Shown here: positions 60,950 through 64,000 of the stretch, piece after piece
Layout: each line of letters starts with the position of its first letter
How positions within the stretch are numbered: position 1 is the stretch's first letter
Source: Sipunculus nudus
Taxonomy: Eukaryota > Annelida > Sipuncula > Golfingiida > Sipunculidae
NCBI GenBank assembly: GCA_026874595.1
Contig: CM049320.1
Location: 30,844,214-30,908,213, forward strand
Direction of reading: 5' to 3'
DNA: 64,000 nt
Translations under genes and position numbers: made by a program
The notes under the pieces: generated by a model
The model's input: only the letters and a program-made list of their open reading frames with translations
The model's database searches: none
What the model was told of the DNA's origin: nothing

Positions 60950-60988
60950 TTACCAATATGTATTCTTACCAGTACCAGCCATGTGCAT
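60950..60988 (-). promoter_or_regulatory. Upstream ORF in the RPTP leader
   Basis: ATG CAC ATG GCT ... TGG TAA, 13 codons including the stop, ends one base before the RPTP start codon. If the leader includes it, it could lower translation. The same stretch contains ACTG|GTAAGA, a plausible phase-1 donor, so it could instead be an alternative first exon lacking a signal peptide. The transcription start cannot be seen. Confidence 0.4.
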
Positions 60989-60989
60989 A

Positions 60990-61405
60990 AATTCCCAAAC
61001 TGGGAACATACGGATGTATCTTCAGAAATAGTTCATGTCAGTGCATTTGTATCATTGCCATCACATCCTGGTTACGTCACACATAGACAGTCCATCACTT
61101 CACAAACAAAATGTAAACAACCTAGACATAAAGGCTCCAGTGATAACTGTTTGTTCACTGCGTTGACGAATGCTAGGGCTGCCTTCTTTTTAGGCATTTC
61201 TCTTTTGATATGATTGCACAACCAAAAATGTTATGTTTTCAAATTTATATACCATAATGTGAACTTTCATCCTTGTTTTGTTTTTTTACAATACGCAATA
61301 TGCTTGACGTTCCGTGTTGCGATTCGTATGATCAGCTTGCATGGGGCCATGAATAGCTATGATCGTGTTAGATTTAGAAGAGCATAACGGTGTTTAGTAT
61401 ATAAA

Positions 61406-61446
<41 letters not shown>

Positions 61447-62900
61447 TGGCGGATCCAGAGGGGGAGCTTTGGGGGCCTAAGCCCCCCCCCCAAAAAAGCC
61501 GGAAACATTGTTATCATTTTTTATCAGAGAAGATTTCCTTTACATTATTTTCAGTTGCCGTCATACAAATATCACCCTTTCAACTGAAAAAAAAGATTGA
61601 AAACCCAAGGATTCGTTAGGAGAGACGCATGTCTACACCAGGATCAGGCATCTTTTAATTCCCCCGCCGTTAGGAGAGAGGACTAATAAAACGGTCCGCG
61701 TCTGTCAGTCCGTCCGTCCTTTCGTCCATCTGTCTTTCAATCCGTCCGTCCGTCCCACACTGTCACTGTTTCCACACTTTCCTAGTTAAACATTAGGGGA
61801 CCATTGTGGCCCTAGGTCTTTGTATTTTTAAATAATTAATTAGGCATTTTCCAACATTGGTTATAGACGTAAAAAATTCGATCTAAATGATCTATCAACC
61901 GTGGCTCCCTCAAACCTTTCTCATGCAATGTTGACATCTTGCTTATGAACATGATTAAGCGTTTCAATTAAAAGGAAGCCTTTTTTATCTCTCTTTATCG
62001 TCGAAATAAAAATCATCTATTCTGTTAAACAAAACGTCAATGTATTATCGTTCAAATATAAAATAATAAACAGTGTCTGAATATGCATACATCATAGCAT
62101 TCGATTTTTATGATAGGCAGTGGAAATTTACTGCCACATCAAAAATAACATGTATGGGAAACTTTGACTTTGGCTGTATTCATCAGTTGGAATTCTCAAT
62201 TGGGAATCTGTTTTGAAATAATTTGTCCTTGTCGCTCTTCAAAGAAAAAAATGTTCAAAACGGTACAAGAAACTTTAGTAAACTGACAGTGTTTAATACC
62301 TATAGCATCGTTTAATTTAAGGTTTATAATCGATTACAAAAATATAAATTTCCAAATATGTTAACGATAATGCATAAATAAGAGAAAGAAAGAAATTAAT
62401 TTCAAAATTCAGACGTATATATATATATAAAAGAGATATGACGTTTGAACGTATAAAAGCAAGTTATAGACTAATGAAGCTACTGCACACATGGAAAAGT
62501 AATTTATGCTATACCAGTTATTCAACATAAACGCTAGTGAGAAATATATCTTTAAAAGTAGTTAGAAAATAATATTCAATCATGAGTTATTCGTTTGCTT
62601 TTTTCAATTATGTTTAATGCACTTAAATATTTATATGTACCTGTGTGTTAATTTTATGACTGATCATGCAGTTATTTGAGATTAAATAATGAATGAAATA
62701 TTTACATCGTGGGGCACTTGTGCTCACATCTCATGTTCATCTATATACGATACCTTGAAAAGAGATAATTAATATAATCAACTCTTATTTTTATTTATAA
62801 ATCGTTTGATAGAAAAAAATAATGCCCAGATCATTTATTCTTATGCTATGAATTCCCCATTCTCACTGCTTGCTCCAGGGTAGTCTTTATTAGCTGAAAG
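60990..62900. other. Intergenic region upstream of the RPTP gene
   Basis: No gene recognised. 61445-61490 reads cagtggcggatccagagggg followed by C-rich sequence, a phrase common at ends of animal DNA-transposon relics. 61660-61760 has gtccgtccgtcc runs typical of the ACGG-ended repeats seen elsewhere here. The RPTP promoter should lie near 61000 but no elements can be placed. Confidence 0.5.
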
Positions 62901-62929
62901 AAAAGAAAGAAATAAATAAAATGTTTTAT

Positions 62930-63920
62930 TGTAGAAAAGGCCTTGTGGCCCATGGTACAAATATAAATAAATAAATGCAATTGAACATTGAACATATAAC
63001 ATGCTTATACACATATAATACATACATGTATATATAGTTGTGTTACCTGCTGTTGTGTTGTTTCATAATCATAGACTATCTGTAACATCGAGGTTTTCTT
63101 TAATTTATTTACCTGAAATAAATATTTAGCCAGATTCAAATGAACATTAAAAGACTGGATTTTTAATAATTTATTTAAATCATATGTATTTTTTGGAATT
63201 TCCTTTAAAGATGTAAAAAATCATTTCTTAAATTTTCATATCTAGAGTAATAAAATAAAACATGGATCTCATCTTCAACTTCACCTTGATTACACATTTT
63301 ATTGACCCTCATTTCTTTGGGTATATTATTTCTCCTTCCAATTTCAATTTCATAACAATGATCACTTAATCTAAATTTTGATCAAGCCTGTCTATATACA
63401 AATGCCATATTATATAAATATTTTTTCTGGTTCTACTGCTGACTAAATTTCACTATATATACTGAGCTTAGATTTACTTCTGATTTCTGATAACATTTCT
63501 TGCTGGCTATTGTCTTTGACCCTCTGTACAAACATCTTCATAAACATTTTACTGTCACCAACACTTTGTTCCAACCATACAAAACTAAAACAATATCTGT
63601 TTAACAGTAGTTTTATATCTGTAGCCCATGTGTTTTTTCCCATATCATCTAAATGTTTGAGGGTGTTATAACATAATCTAGGATATCTAGAATAATCCAT
63701 TGTGATAATTTTTAACCAATAATTTATACATCTTTTAAAATATATATATAATGTAGGGGGTATCTTCCACATTTTAATACAGCAGCAGTCTTAACTGTTT
63801 TTTTACTCACACCAAAGAGTTGCTTACAAACACTTGATTGCATGCACTCTATTTTCGGTCTTGGAATGGATCCCCAGATTTCTGATCCATAAAGAAGTGA
63901 TTTTATTTGCTGAGTTAATT
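62930..63920 (-). mobile_element. LINE (non-LTR retrotransposon) 3' fragment
   Basis: Minus-strand reading gives SLLYGSEIWGSIPRPKIE (post-RT motif), then an open stretch (63772-63443) with WLKIITMDYSRYPRLC, and after a stop RLSDHCYEIEIGRRNNIP and C-N-Q-G-E-V-E-D-E-I-H-V, which match the C-terminal region of invertebrate CR1/L2-like ORF2 proteins. The 3' end reads ttgtaccatgggccacaagg ccttttctac then aataaa, a typical LINE tail. Stops and frameshifts show it is dead, and the RT core lies outside the window. Confidence 0.75.
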
Positions 63921-64000
63921 ATACTTCTGCGAAGCAAGGTTTAGCATGTAATTATCGACGTTGGTTGATTCGTCTGTTAGCAGCTATAGCAGTTATAGAC

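Overview
The window is AT-rich, intron-rich animal DNA full of (AT)n microsatellites, short-unit tandem-repeat elements and decayed transposons. The domain make-up of its main gene, a receptor tyrosine phosphatase with a lectin-fold/EGF ectodomain, and the ACGG-rich repeat ends suggest a mollusc, probably a bivalve. The organism is an inference. No bacterial-type features are present.

Two genes look intact. The first is a complete receptor-type protein tyrosine phosphatase (RPTP) on the minus strand. I assembled it from 24 coding exons between 60948 and 40241; all splice sites and phases agree and it predicts 1080 residues. Its order is signal peptide, F5/8C/fucolectin-like domain, about six EGF-like modules, one membrane helix, an apparently active PTP domain D1 (WPD loop, HCSAGVGRTG), and a D2 domain whose catalytic loop has lost the arginine (C-L-D-G-V-S-D). 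The second is a single-exon, divergent seven-helix GPCR-like ORF on the plus strand (19715-20848).

The rest is mostly duplicated and decaying sequence. Block 1-6640 (an RPTP pseudogene fragment, then ~580-bp tandem repeats) recurs inverted at 21340-29385. Block 8457-20850 (dispersed repeats, a ~150-bp satellite, then the GPCR) recurs in direct orientation at 29460-38964, where the GPCR is a pseudogene. The simplest reading is a tandem duplication of a tail-to-tail GPCR(+)/RPTP(-) pair. In the left unit the GPCR stayed open and the RPTP decayed; in the right unit the RPTP stayed open and the GPCR decayed. A further inverted RPTP fragment lies at the left edge.

Mobile elements include a Tigger/pogo transposon with a C-terminally truncated DDE transposase (6649-8454), a 383-bp pogo-like MITE (30998-31380), tRNA-derived SINE-like pieces, several tandem-repeat elements ending in ACGG runs (one filling much of RPTP intron 9), a microsatellite-linked ~80-bp element in three copies, and a LINE 3' fragment at the right edge (about 62930-63920, minus).

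Layout: 1-3540 RPTP pseudogene A (+); 4900-6630 580-bp repeats; 6649-8454 Tigger; 8457-17580 repeats; 19715-20848 GPCR; 21340-23415 repeats; 23440-29385 RPTP pseudogene B (-); 29460-35540 duplicated repeats; 38490-38964 GPCR pseudogene; 40241-60948 RPTP gene (-); 60950-62900 intergenic; 62930-63920 LINE.
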